Below are positions 22,742 through 42,215 of a DNA stretch of 64,000 nucleotides, piece after piece. The DNA comes from Phallusia mammillata (lineage: Eukaryota > Chordata > Ascidiacea > Phlebobranchia > Ascidiidae): the NCBI GenBank assembly GCA_003260075.1, contig QLIY01000253.1, positions 1 through 64,000 of the forward strand, given 5' to 3'. Numbering within the stretch: position 1 is the stretch's first letter; the number at the start of each line of letters is the position of its first letter. The notes under the pieces are model-generated. The model did no database searches. It worked only from the letters and a program-made list of their open reading frames with translations, and was not told the origin of the DNA. The translations under genes and the position numbers were made by a program.

Positions 22742-23815
22742 ATGTTGCCTTGAAAGCAGATTTTTGTGGGTTCTGTGCAGAAGTAGCTAGCAGCCCTGCT
22801 CTTTCTTTGGCGCAAACTACATTATTTAATATGGATCAATCGCAAATTTGCCTCCTTTCATTTTTAAAGTCCAGCGTTTGTTGCTAGGGAGAATTTTAGC
22901 AAATAGATGTTTGAATTCGTTATAAAATAAGGAGCGTTTGTTTTTTCATATATTCACTGACTAAACAATTAATTCAGATTGATGGTGTTGGCTGTGTTTA
23001 CCGATATTTTTTACGTTAGCATGAGAATTTTATGTCATTGCGGCTTTTGATGTTTTGCCAATTAATGTGGTTGATCATTTCTTAGTTGTACAGTACTAGG
23101 CCTTTTGCACATAGGACACATGGATCTATGCACATTCCAGTTATTACCCATAAAAAGATCTTTCTAAGAGATTTGATTATCTGCATTTTACATGAAAAAT
23201 TAGGTTGGACAGATCATGATTTTGTGAAAATCACGATTTGACTTTAATAGCGACCAGTTGTAACCAATTTTTTTCTTATTCTGCGATTTTTCTGAACTGC
23301 AATGACTTCTTTTCGATAGAAACAAGTGAGTTAAGTCATAGAAAGTATCTACTGCGCGTTGCGATTGAACTCTAGTCACTTACCGTTTCCTAGACAATGT
23401 GTTTTATTTAACGGTGTAAAACTTGATATTTGAGCAAGTAAACAACAATTTTCGTGTTGTTTGTGCTACGTTCGGACATTTGAGCATAAAAAAACTCTTG
23501 CCGCACGTTTCACCTTTCATGCTAACTGTCTGTAAATTCATGTGATAATGTCTATGAAGAAAAGTTTCTTGCATGTTTGCGTTTACGCTTAGGCTGCGAC
23601 AAACGTATGACTCGTTTAATTTTCAAATATGCGACATCTAAAACGAGCAAACCCTGAGGACTTGAAATATTGGGTGTGTTGATATACTATGAAACACGGT
23701 TGGTTACAAACAAGAAAGTTACTTCCGAAATGCGACAAAACACAGAAGTTCTCTAGCATAGCCACTAGCGGTCCACTTAGCAGAGGCTAGAAGTCGCTGT
23801 TCACTTTGTGTAGAG
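22742..23815. other. 3' flank of NARS copy 3
   Basis: The first about 800 bases are homologous to the 3' flanks of copies 1 and 2, confirming segmental duplication of gene plus flank. No gene seen. Confidence 0.6.
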
Positions 23816-24227
23816 CAGTGGTTCTCAAACTTATGATTTTTGTTGTCACAACGATCCCTTTGCAATTTTTTTGATCAATCGCAGTCTAAGCCAAATATAC
23901 ATATGAATCGTAAAATTGAAATTTAGTTTATTACTTGCAAAAGTTTTACTACAACAACATGCGGGCTGAATTATTTTTTGTTTCTTGCGTGGGAATGTTT
24001 TCGGAGCAATTTGTCACGTGACGATTAAAACAATATAAAATTGTGCGCGAACAATCGCCTCTTGTTTTGTTACTTTTAAAGTTTAAAATAAAGCAAAGGA
24101 CCACTTTCTTGTCACAAGACAGACTGAAACAGTATCACGGTCTGATACTACTTAAGATTTTGAAATGCCCAAAGCTCATCGCCGTCCTTCTGAACTCGCT
24201 TGGCGTACCACAGTTTGAGAACCGCTG
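23816..24227. mobile_element. hAT-type non-autonomous element
   Basis: The left end CAGTGGTTCTCAAAC and right end GTTTGAGAACCGCTG form a near-perfect inverted repeat 412 bp apart. Flanking 8-mers are only partly alike, suggesting age. Confidence 0.75.
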
Positions 24228-24288
24228 ACGTAAATCTACTAAGATAAGAACTTTCAACAGACCATGATTTGTTTCGATAGCTCTAACC

Positions 24289-24774
24289 AGGGAGTCGAAC
24301 CGGAACTGAACCCGAACCCGCGAACCGGTTTGAGCGGTTAATTTCATTAAACCCGAACCGCTAATTACGATTTTCTAAAAACCCGAACCGGAGTTGAACC
24401 CTATATTTTGTTTGGCGTTGGACCCGAACCGGAACTGAACCAGTAAAAAATGCAGTCTGTTTTATATTTTGTGATTTTTTTCAAAACAGCGCACTGAGGA
24501 ATACGCGAGATAACACCTATAGGGCGTGTCAAAAATAACAGTGCACGGTCAAAATTTATTTGGAGTTTAATAAGGCCAAGTAGATGATGGGTAGATATAA
24601 ATTAAAACGAATGAAAATTTGAACCGGTTTAAAAACCGCAAACCGGTTCGGACCGGATAATTTGCCCGAACCCGAAAATACACATTTTTAAAAACCTGAA
24701 CCGAACCTTAAAAACAAAACGAAGTGAACCCGAACCGAACCTGAACCCGTATGACAAGCGGTTCGACTCCCTTA
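24289..24774. mobile_element. 486-bp element with GGGAGTCGAACC ends and target duplication
   Basis: Ends AGGGAGTCGAACC and GGTTCGACTCCCTT are inverted repeats; CTCTAACC flanks both sides (24281-24288 and 24775-24782). The interior is dominated by degenerate GAACCCGAACCG-type repeats. hAT-like by duplication length. Confidence 0.8.
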
Positions 24775-24782
24775 CTCTAACC

Positions 24783-27700
24783 ATCCGCATTTTCACAAAA
24801 TTTGCTCTTTACGCCCCCATGTGAAAGCGAAGTTCTGATTCTCGTTATGGTGTTAGTAGCTCTGCCTGTATGTAAGTTCTTGTGTTAGTAGCTCTACCTA
24901 AAATATTCACAAATGCTCTTTGCGTCAACCCTCAGTATTTAGCAAACTCATATTGTGAGTGAACTGAAACCCCATATGCAACAGTTGAACACTTAGCTAC
25001 ACTTTTACTATCAACCACAGCTGTGACCAAGAAATGTTTCAAATTTAAACATTGTGTGACAACAAAACAACCTATAACTTAAGCAAGGATATCAAGGAAA
25101 ATGGACTCTTATTGTTTACATTGAGTAATAAACTTCAAAGTCACTTGATAGTTTGCACTAAAAATATAGCTGTCGATCTCGGGAAAATGTTAAAACTCAC
25201 CGTTTTTTTGATGTTGTAGGCTATTTTATTTCACTTGATAGATTAAAATGAGATTTTTTTCATTTTTTATTACGTTGCATGCCAACAAGCAAAAATTTTT
25301 GAAGATTCATGATTTGCTTGTGGAATAAGACTACATATAACCTGTTTATTTAGGCATTATAGGCGACGTTTAAGCTTAATTAAAAGACTTCTGAAAACAC
25401 CTGAACAATTCGTAATTAGGTTGCTAAAAATACTGCAGTCAATATGACCTTATATAAAGCTGAAATTTTGGGAACATTTGTTGTTCAAATCCACATAGGT
25501 AGTGCTTGTATACTCCGGCCTTTTTCTAGCAATTTCGTTGATTTTCGTCCAGTCATGCTCTGAACAATTCCACAGTAATAATACTGGGATAGTTTTAGCT
25601 TGTCACCGTACCATAAGTAATTTTGCTTTTTACAACTAACGCTCGTCCTGGGGTCAAACAGCAGCCATGGGTATTTCCTATAGTGACGTGTTGGAAGAGG
25701 TCATTATAAATTTATGCTGTAACACTCCTATCTTTGTTTTTTGTGAATGTGCGTGACACGAACAGGGGGCAACGGATTTAGTCCAAAACCTATCTTCCTA
25801 ATCCTATAATTTTGCGTGCGTCTTCTTGATCAATATTTATGTGAGAGTTACATAACATTTGTAGCTTTTAAGAGATCGCTTTACGTTTAAACCAGAAAAA
25901 ATAGAATTACCATTTTGTATTGTCAAGTGCTGTGCGATAACTGGAGTTTCATAGATGCCATATATCAAACTGGGGTTCGCGGTCCTTTAGGGGTTCGTGA
26001 GGCAATTTTGGGGGACCGCGAAGCGGTTGAAGTAATTCTATAATCTTAATTAGCGTCAGTTTGTGCCACTGAATAAATTTGAATCAAATTAGAATTAAGA
26101 ATCGACTGTCTCCATTGCTAAATAATAGCCTTTATTAAATGACAACTATCAAAAATGCAATTGTTCGCGCACAATCGTAATGCTTTTTGTCTTGTTTGTG
26201 ATGTCACAAGCTGTCTTTGGATCATTATTATGCGCAATTTTGCATGACTAACTAAAATCCTGCAATCAACTTTCGTTTTTCAGAAATACACATTCCAGCT
26301 AAAGGACCGCGAGCCCGCGAAATAATGGCAAAAAGACCGTTTTGAAAAAATAATGTAAAAGTTTGAGAACCACTGTTTTAAGGTATCAAAGTTACAGGCA
26401 GTTTGATTAGAAAGTTTGCTATAACAAATAATTGGAGTTAAAATTAAGTTTTTCAACTTCATTAGTTACTCTGCTCCTTTTAAGCTGCTCTAAGTCCGAG
26501 CCTTATGTTTTCTGATCTTTGGTGGTTTTTAATGTGTTAATTGGTCTGGAAAACAGATATTTTCGATTATGTGCAACGTGATGGATATTTGGCAATAATT
26601 TTACATCTAAACTTGGGTAATTTGCCAACAAAGTCGTTATATCGCACTGATTCAATCGCGCGGGCCATCAATTTTTCATGTTACGTCCGGAAATACGGAT
26701 TACTCAATTTTACATAGACATGGTGCAATTAACACGACGAATAATACACGTAACTAATGTTTGGTCTGTCAGGTATTTATGTTTGTGGAACATATATAAA
26801 CGCCAATGCATCCGACACATTGTTTGGTGGTTATGATACTAGGTACTTTTTGTGTGACACAATAACACGACTAGCGAATGAAATTAGTTCTCAAGTTTTC
26901 AAATTCAATCGGGTTTTTTTCACGAAGTACGTCTGGTTACATCAAAAACATTTTGTTTTATAGGCTACCACTGCTGTAAAAAACATTAAACCATATAAGT
27001 AAAATTGTTTTGTGTTTTTTTTACATAAATATTTTCGGGACATTTAAATTCACTACCGCAGTTGGCATTTTCTGCTAGTTTTAAATTTTTTTTCAAATTT
27101 CAAATTTTACCTGTTTTGCAGTTGCAGGTTTAGAGTATAAATTATCAAAAATTGTGTCCATGTCAAACTTGCGGAACTGTAGCGACGTAACATGACAATT
27201 TAAAATGTGCTACATTAGCAGGATAAGTCATTTCCGCAAACACAAGCGATCAAGACGATAAAAGGAAATAAGTAAAGCGTCTAATGCCGAAAAATAGGAG
27301 AAAGTGCAATACAAATAAAGGGGTTTTTGACGCAGAGTTTAAAAGTGCTATAGGGGACACTGGAGTTGTCACACAATTACTGGAACACCAATGCAGTCAC
27401 CTTTTTATCCTGTCACTCGTGACGGATTAACATCAATATTGTATGTTGGTCAATTTCAAACCTGGATCGCTTACGCCTTTCTGGACTAAGAGGATTAAAC
27501 TTTTTTCGTCGAAATAGGCCCATAGGTGTTGCGTGCCCCACTGATCGGGTGGCCTGCAAAATTAAAGATCCTGGCGCGACACTTTTTCGAAAATTAAACT
27601 TTCTTTGGGTTTAGTGCTTTAACTGTTTCAAATTGCGTGGATTATAGACCGCTTGTGGTTTTAATTAAACCTTCGCGTGTGAATGGGTCTGAGACCCTTT

Positions 27701-29499
27701 TGTGGCTGCAAAGTTCGACTAGCATTTTTGTATGTTACGTAATACTGCAAATATATAAAAAGAACGTTTAGATGTTTGCCAGTTGCAATTTTTTTGTCTG
27801 AGAAAAAACATTATATATTCAAGGTGGGTTGATTTGAGGGCAAAAATTAGAAGAGAATAAATGTTTTCCAGCAAAAGTTAAAAGTTTAGTAGTGTTTAGA
27901 AAAAACAGTGACCTGATCAGCCTATGGTTAAGAACAGAAAGTTAGGATTTTAGTATTTTTTAAATTCATACAAAAAGTGCAATTTAGATTTGGAAAGAAA
28001 TCAAGTTGTGATACCAGTAAAACGTAATCACAATCTCCTCTTTGTTTTTCTCTTATCCCGCCCTTGACATCTTAATCCATATGTTTCGGAACCATCTAAA
28101 CCTCGCTAAACGAAATTCGAGTGGGATTTGACCTTTGCGTCAATCGATTGAACGGTCGACACTAAATCTAGAGTTAGGATTTCCCTAGATAGTCAAGTTT
28201 TGAAAGACTTTTTCCGGATAGTTTAAACTTTTATTTGAATAAGCAATTTTAGAACTAGAATGTTTTGTTTAGTTTTGCTGAAGGTTATTATGTAGTTACC
28301 AATCATTTGAAGGTTTGTAAGGTTTTTGCTTATGGGTAAGCGTTTGTCCATAAGTAACAAAAACGTTTTATATTGGATTGTCAAAAAATAAGTTTTTACC
28401 CACCAGACCAAATTTGCAGATGATGTATTTTTATTACAGCAAGGTGCAACATTTGACATTATGTTTAAAAAGGATGTATTTTGTACCTAAAAAAAAATTT
28501 TTTTCTTACACATAGAGATTTTTTTCTTCCATATAATTTTAATTTAACTGAGAAAAAAATGGCTTTTGACAACAAGCAGTTTCAAGTGTTGTCAATAACT
28601 TGGTTGCCAAAATGTTAAAGTGCAATGTTTGTCCACCAAAAGGTTTTAGTTGCATTTGAAGTCGATAGGCAAATATCTTACAATCGTTCTGAGCGGATTG
28701 TATCACAACGTCTATGTGAACTTTCAGTTTGTCCAAATGTTTTGACGTCAAACTACCAAAAACATTTTTTTAAACAATCATGACTGATGGCATATTACAA
28801 GTATACGCATCTGTTTCACACCAACTATGTCGTTAAATGTAAATGAGATCGATAATATCTTCTGATAATAATAATGTACTGAGGCGAAAATGTGCATTTC
28901 AGAGTAAGCACTTGTTCCTGATTATGTCATGAAGTCAAATAAAGCGATAAATGGTGCAAATGTTAGACATATGTCCCCCTCAAACACTGGGGAAAAATCT
29001 CCGGATATCTGATCAGTGAATAGATCAAAACACTATCTCTCCCCCCAAAAGTCAATCTAATGATGCAAATCGGATTACAGTTGAATCTGCGTACCAGGGG
29101 GATTGCCGCTCAGAGACGTAACAAATGAATCTTCATTGACCAATGACAGCAATTAGGGTCAATCAACGTCGCAATTTAGCTGCAAATTAGATTTCAAAAC
29201 CCTTAAGCCTTCTGTTGCCGCCCAAATACATGGTACGTTAAACCTTCATTCTGAATCAACATTTGCCAAATAGCAGCACAGATTTTAGTATTTAAGTAAT
29301 TTTTAGGTGTAAATTTCCCCTTCAGATGCGTAAAATGTCTGGTTCCGGGGTTTATTGATTTGTCAACGTAAAATATTAATGAGGCCGCTCAGTGGTCGTA
29401 CAAGATATCCCTAGACGACGTCAATTTGCTGGGACGCTAACTTTACTCTGCAGGTGTCAATGTGTTGATAGAAATTTGCTGCTGTTAACAAGAAATAAA
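24783..29499. other. Long intergenic stretch, no gene seen
   Basis: Apart from a hAT remnant at about 25957-26375, I find no exon pairs, conserved protein segments or RNA genes. Open frames are short and low in complexity. Confidence 0.5.
25957..26375. mobile_element. hAT-like element, left end eroded
   Basis: Left part CAAACTGGGGTTCGCGGTCC and right end GTTTGAGAACCACTG are typical of this class. The first bases of the left repeat have diverged and no target duplication is clear. Confidence 0.6.
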
Positions 29500-35743
<6,244 letters not shown>

Positions 35744-35850
35744 CGTCACGCTGGGGGATAATTGACATTAGATAATTTGCAGGCGCATAAAGATGCAACG
35801 TGACTGGCCGTAGTAGTGTTTTGAAAGAGTTTGCGCTGTTTAGACAGTGC

Positions 35851-35856
35851 AATAAA
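35851..35856 (+). terminator. Polyadenylation signal AATAAA of the LRR-Ig gene
   Basis: AATAAA lies 108 bp after the stop codon and precedes a T/G-rich stretch, a normal position for 3'-end processing. Confidence 0.65.
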
Positions 35857-37733
35857 GAACTGTTGACTGTGTACATATACACATATTAGAGTACTATACA
35901 TTGCGACTTGATCATTGCATGTCCATTTGTCTACGAAAGCCTAATAACTTATCCATATATATAAAATTCAAGGCAATGTATTTTACTAAGAAATGCCTCA
36001 GCTTACTTGAAAACAACTTGTGTTGCATTTTCTAAAAAAATCCCCTTTTCTTTCTGGTGGATGAACATTACATCTGATATTTTCCAGACAACTTGTTTCG
36101 TTTGTAATTTCTGACATTTATTTCAAAAACTGAAAAAGTTTTGTTTCTGCCAAATTTAAAAAGTTTGACCCGACAACAAAGCATCGCATATTCGTTTTCG
36201 GGCCAACCTAAACTTCACAACTAGAATCCACTAGCGCGAGAAAACAGTGGCCAATCAACAACTAGATACTAAATCATTTTTTGCAACAGCTGCGCAAAAC
36301 AATGTAGCTTACTTTCACCACCACGTATTAAATGTTCCTTTGTTTGAAATATTCCGCTGAGCAGTGTTTGTTTTGTGGAACACACAGGAACTTGGGCTGT
36401 TATCGAATGCAGGGTAGTTAACCTATTATTATGTTTCTGTCCTATGGCGGGTGCACCAAACGCAGCACATTGCATCTTTGTAATAGTCACAACTCACAAC
36501 CAATAAAGTAAGTCTACTCATTATTTTTTTTTAAATTTATATATATATATATTAATTTTCTTATGTTGTGACCCTCCTTTTTAGCGAATGTTATCTTTCC
36601 ATTTATTTAGTCTGCTTTCGGTTATATATATGCATAAAATGTATAAAAAACATTTGTGGATGAAGGGGTAATACGGGATTTATGTTTGATCTTAAATCGT
36701 ATGTTAAAAGGTTGCCGCACAGTATCTAAATACTTAGCCGAACCTGGTCTATAAGGTTAAAAACACTTATTGTAGTGTTTTTTTTTTAATCTTCGTGTCA
36801 CGAAAAAGTCACTATAAATTGTTTATTTAATTTGACTTTGCACCTACTTTGAGGTTTACTGCATGGAACAAATGTATGTTTAAAATTGAGTAAATATTTA
36901 GCATTAATGAACATAAATTCATGACTTGGATCAGCCCTGAAGCGCCTCTGCGGACCATCAGGACTCACTCATAAACAAAACACAATAAAGCTCATTGAAG
37001 GCGTTTTTCCCAGCTGATTTGGTATGGTCCCCTCAATGGCCCTTGTGTACTGTGGGTACAACATTATTTGATAAGTTTTGAATAATGAACAACTTCAAAA
37101 ACATAAATAATTATTTGTTTGATTACAGCCCTAATCGGAATACAAAAATGTTTCTTTAACACAATACGGCGGTTTCAAGATTTTACATTTATTGAAGGCA
37201 ACGCTGGAGCGAGGGATTAAGCGAATATAATAGCACCGACCCTGGCGCAATCAAATAACTAGTTTAGTGACAGGTCTTTTCCGGCGTAAATAGTGCGAAC
37301 AATAGCAGCCCGGCTTTAGAGTTTTATTCATTACCCCCCCCCCGAGCGAGGGATTAAGCGAATATAATAGCACCGACCCTGGCGCAATCAACTAGTTTAG
37401 TGACAGGTCTTTTCCGGCGTAAATAGTGCGAACAATGGCAGCCCGGCTTTAGAGTTTTATTCATTTCGACTTATCGAATAAGCAGCAAGCCTTATAGGCC
37501 TTTAACGAGCAACTAGACAAGGATTTTTGAGCTATACCGAGATGTATTGTATGTAGTTCTATTACATAGGCTTTGAAACATTTATTAACAGTTTAGTATT
37601 TGCTATTAGACGCGGCCACTCAATCAAAATTGTTTGTATTATTTGGTATGAATCAAAGGTAACTATAGGATATTTTACTTGAATGCTATTGTGTTTCAAA
37701 TCAGTTGCATCCCTTTGGAGAGAAATTAACAAG
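35857..37733. other. Intergenic region and upstream of sulfotransferase A
   Basis: There is a TA simple repeat at about 36538-36552. The 37175-37600 part is homologous to 43705-43985, upstream of sulfotransferase B, so the duplicated unit includes promoter-side sequence. A 10-C gap at 37334-37343 is flanked by a repeated about 110-bp piece. Confidence 0.55.
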
Positions 37734-40700
37734 ATGCAAAAGTTAGATACATTTAAAACTGGTTTTGTTTTTTTGATTTTTTTGTCACTGGCCTTTTTGT
37801 ACTTTTTTTGGGAATTTTTATTTTATACGCCAACCATCGAACCAAAAATCTTCTCTATCAATGATGAACAACTAGATGACAGTTTAAAGGTGAGTCATAC
37901 GAAGTTTAAGAATCATAAATATTGTCTGGACAAAGGATTAAAATTTTGCTAAAACATTAAGTAGGCCTACAGTTTCGTCAGGTGCAAAAGCAAACTTAAC
38001 ACTCCAAAGCAAAAATACAACCATTCAAACTCATTCCCTGGCCAGCACCCGTCACTTATAACGCTTCATAATACAGTGTAGTGGTAGAGCGTTCAGTGAT
38101 TCGCCAATTGTGCGTTCCATAACGTTTCAATTTCAATAAAAATAAACTTACACCACCTAGGCCAGATGTTCCATGATGATTTTTTGGACCCACAGGACGT
38201 TAATTACACTTAAAAAATCAGAAATAGTTGCATATAATTCATTAAATGAGCTTATCCACGTTACTGGCCATATTGGTTATAGCTGTCAGTTCTTTAATAT
38301 CACTCCTCGAAATTTTGTCATAAAGAAATACACTACAAGCCAGTATGCTTGTTGTCCGGGTAAAAACCCTGTTATTTAGCAGTTCGATGCTTATAGTGTA
38401 TTCAACGTTTTTTTCGTCAGAAAAGTTTTCAATCAGTGAGGGAACCTTCTTCAACGGCAAAGGGACACGTACATGAGGTCGCAAAAGGCAAGAAACAGTG
38501 CAGTAAACCGGTGTCGAAATTTGTGTACGTAAAGATTCACAAAACTGGTTCTACTTCAATGAAGAACATATTATGGAACTTTATCGCAAAAAACCATTGG
38601 ACAAAGGTAACGCCTTGTGATTAAATCTAAAAAGATAATTCAACACATTTTTTAAGCGTGGGCCTTTCTGCTAACTTTTTTCCATGGTGCATAATTCTCA
38701 CAAACCCGGCTCCGAACCTAGAACCAGTGATTGGAAACGACTAATTTGTTTTTATTTATATTGTTTAAATACAGAAGTTTTTTTTATCATTTTGTGCAGT
38801 GTTTACATGAAGTAAGTTGAGAGAAAACGAATGTTTTACAGTAGTTGTTTGGAATTAATCTAATCATTTTTGCAGTCTAAGACTGCTGCGTTTCCTGCAC
38901 CCTATACAGGAGGTTATCCCGGTCGCTTTAAGTGCAAATTTAAGTTGCCGACCAAAGCTTCAATCAACCTTAACCACATCCGATTTGACAACGAGGAAAT
39001 GAGAAATTGTTTTCATCCTGAAACGAGGTACTTGCGAAAATATTTTGAAATTGTGTTATTTTTTCAACAAAAATTTAGACATAGATGAAACATTGAGATT
39101 ATTGCAGGTATATAACGTTGATTCGGAAACCCTTGGACACTTTTCGTTCAGCGCACAATTTTTTTTCATCTCTCGCAAAAATGCATCCCAGTTGTAAAGG
39201 AATGCCAAAAGCAAGTATAGAACGTGGTGAAACGATGAATACCACCGAGTTCCTGTCCAAAGCTGCTGTTCTGCTCAATCCTTCAGTTCCATTTTATTTT
39301 AGGTTATTTTTATTCTTAAAATGTTAATCAACTTGGTGCTAACAAAAGTCAATTTTGTTTAAATACCTTTTTGGCGAAATACTTTTTTACGGAAAGGTAT
39401 TTAATTTTAATTTATTCAATCGTTTTTTTTTTGCACCCAATAACTGTTTAAACTTTTAATAGTTAATGAATGTTTACCACAACAAATCCACAAACATACA
39501 AGGTAGAATGTTACACAACAAATCACTTTTACATAATTGGTACCAGATTTCGCAATCTTCAATCACATGATTTGGGAATTGATCCGATGTTGACTGATGC
39601 AAATAAAATTGAAAGTCAAATCAAAAAATTGGATAAAAACATGGATCTAGTAATGATACTGGAACATTTCAGTGAATCTCTGATACTTCTAAAGGTATGA
39701 TTGCAAGGTGTAACCTGATACAAACAAAGTATTGCTGAGCGTGTTAAGTTCACTTAACATCATGCAACGTTTTTTTATGTGATGTGACATACACTATTGC
39801 CGATTTGCAAGCCCCTATTAGTAATAAGAGTTCGCGTGAAATAAAGTTTACACCCTTTGAATCCCGTCCAAGCTTTATTATTACAAACAACTCTCTTTCA
39901 GGATCTTCTTTGCATGGACTGGGACGTCTTGGATGTCACACACATGAACGCACGACACTACGTTAGAACAACGACAATGGACACGCAAGAACAAAATGAC
40001 TTTAATCAACTCTACAATGTTGTAAGTTATTGTGTGAATACGGTAGCATCTTTACAACCAACTTCGCATTCCTGAACCACGAACTTGTGTTTAAATTCAA
40101 AAAATGCTTTTTCTTAATAAAACTTCACACAAGGAAACATTTTGTTTACTGGTAAGTCATTGCCTGCTCTAATGAGATTAAATCTGGCGATGACTAATTA
40201 TCATGTTTAAATTTTAACTCATATAGTAAATTAAAAATACACATATTGGTCTTAATCCTTACGTCAAAAATTCTAAACAAAAGTTTTAGGCATTTTTTTA
40301 GTAAGACAGTGCTAGTCACATGTCCTTAGAACAAGACGAATGAAAAGCGTTTTCAGTAATCTTGTTAATCATAGGGATCAAAACATTGCTAGTTAACAGC
40401 TAACAAAGAATATTGTGGAAAGTAGAGAACAAATATTAAGGACTGTAATTTGTGTAGCCCGCCAATTCTTTTTTTTATTTTACGACAATCAGACGACAGT
40501 CCGGAAACTGAAAACTGTCCTTTGTTGTGTCACCATACGAGAAATAAACGTATTTTCACATAAAGGATAAACGACAATAATAGTAAACAAAAAAGGAAAA
40601 GCGAACGAAAGAGGCTAAATGTCAATAAAACGGCAGCAGAAATCAAAATCTATTACATGCACGCAAATATTTATGAACAGCATGGAATAATGACAGTGTC

Positions 40701-41128
40701 TGTTAAATCAGGATGACCAAATAGCATGAAACGAATAAATGCACCAGGAGAAAGATTGGAAAGAAATGATGCGTTAAACTTTTCTGTCAGAATATTCGAA
40801 ACAGTAGACAACAAAATTGTGCGATGACGAACCAATAGTGGACAATAGAGAAACAAATGTTTCGTGGTTTCTACGTCCTGACATGCACAAGGGCGAAAGT
40901 GCCTTGCATCTGTATGGCTCTTGTCCTAGGACAACTGCTCTTCATTGCATGCTTCGACTCAACCATAGCCCACTCAATTCATTTTTATGAAATACCTAGT
41001 TCTAAGCTGTTTTATCAAACGACGATTTCTGTTTGTTAAAATGTCAAAAGCTGTTATATATGGTTGCCACCTGAGGTCTAATTAAAAGTAGCCTACACGC
41101 CAAATAATAGCATTTTCACTAACTCTAT

Positions 41129-41226
<98 letters not shown>

Positions 41227-41792
41227 TTCTAAGCTGTTTTATCAAACGACGATTTCTGTTTGTTAAAATGTCAACAGCTGTTATATATGGTTGCCACCTG
41301 AGGTCTAATTAAAAGTACACGCCAAATAATAGCATTTTCACTAACTCTATTGCCTTTATGTTTGCACAAAACCAAATATTTAAACAAAGTCAAATACAGG
41401 TATATGAAATGATTTTATTTATCACTTATGGCTTTGAAAAATCCCTTGAAACTGAAACAAATGCTTTACTGTTTGGTTAACAATTACTGGAATGATTAAA
41501 AATGTTGGACAGATAAATACAAAAGTTTTTGGACCTATTTTGACACCCCTTGTGTACTTAGGACATTGCACTTTACGATCATCCCCCCCCCCGAACGTTC
41601 TGGAAACGGGTTGATGCGTATGGACGAAACAGAATGGCGAGAGACTTGGAAACCCTTCGAAAAAAGCGAAATAAACGATCAACGTGGAAAATTACTGGAA
41701 ATTCAAGCGAAGTAGAGTTGGATTCTAGACTGGAAGCCGAAATAGAAAACTATATGAGTAAAAATTCAGGAAGCTGTGTTTATCCAAGTTAA
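37734..41792 (+). CDS. Galactose-3-O-sulfotransferase-like enzyme, copy A
   Basis: Seven exons, phases consistent, about 394 aa: 37734-37889, 38421-38606, 38876-39027, 39108-39302, 39547-39694, 39902-40021, 41562-41792. A short cytosolic start is followed by a membrane anchor (TGFVFLIFLSLAFLYFF), giving type II Golgi topology. The 5' PAPS-binding loop is YVKIHKTGSTS; the 3'-phosphate motif is TLIRKPLDTFRSA; later family signatures are LVMILEHFSESLILLKDLLC and the tail TFWKRVDAYGRNRMARDL. Family members transfer sulfate from PAPS to the 3-OH of galactose on glycolipids or glycoproteins. A 10-C placeholder (41583-41592) replaces about 7 nt in the last exon; copy B supplies the expected DHFNRTFW there. 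An in-frame upstream ATG exists at 37683; 37734 is preferred as closest to the anchor. Substrate is unknown. Confidence 0.87.
41131..41226. other. Assembly-gap placeholder (96 C) with repeated flanks
   Basis: Bases 41002-41130 and 41227-41352 are nearly the same sequence, so the gap joins overlapping contig ends in intron 6 of sulfotransferase A. Confidence 0.85.
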
Positions 41793-41861
41793 ACCAGCAT
41801 TTTCCTTAATTGTATAAAAGTTTTTTACCTTTATTTTGTGCACCACAAAATTTGTTACGCA

Positions 41862-41867
41862 AATAAA
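41862..41867 (+). terminator. Polyadenylation signal AATAAA of sulfotransferase A
   Basis: Located 70 bp after the stop codon, within T-rich sequence. Confidence 0.5.
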
Positions 41868-42029
41868 TATTTAAATATTGATTTGTATACTCTGTTATCA
41901 TCAATTATGTACTTTTATTGTTACCGCATAATCAGAAGCCGCTAAAATTTCGGTCAAGACTTCACCGTTCAATACGCCAAACTCTCAATTTAGCCTAGCA
42001 TACATCTTCTCCAAGCGAGAAAGTAGGCC

Positions 42030-42215
42030 TAAAATATAAAGTGTTACCACTATGTTTCCACCATGAAGTGAGAAGCTAACTAACACCCATTCTCTGGCGA
42101 GCACCCGTCACATACAACGCTTCATAATACAGCGTATTGGAAGAGCTATCAGTCATGTTTTTGTTACTTCTGTTTTTGCTGTTTTTGTTTACTTCAGAAA
42201 AGTTTTCAATCGGTA
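42030..42215 (+). pseudogene. Truncated third sulfotransferase fragment (intron 1 / exon 2 start)
   Basis: This block matches the intron 1 to exon 2 junction of copy B (about 44296-44490), including the acceptor and the first coding bases AAAAGTTTTCAATC at 42197. Homology stops shortly after, before the PAPS-binding motif. It shows a third, now fragmentary, duplication unit between genes A and B. Confidence 0.7.

Noticed and set aside
38080-38125. tRNA-like sequence GTGTAGTGGTAGAGCGTTC
   Set aside because: It resembles an A box, but no full cloverleaf or B box follows, and the homologous sites in the other sulfotransferase units (42120, 44400) lack it.
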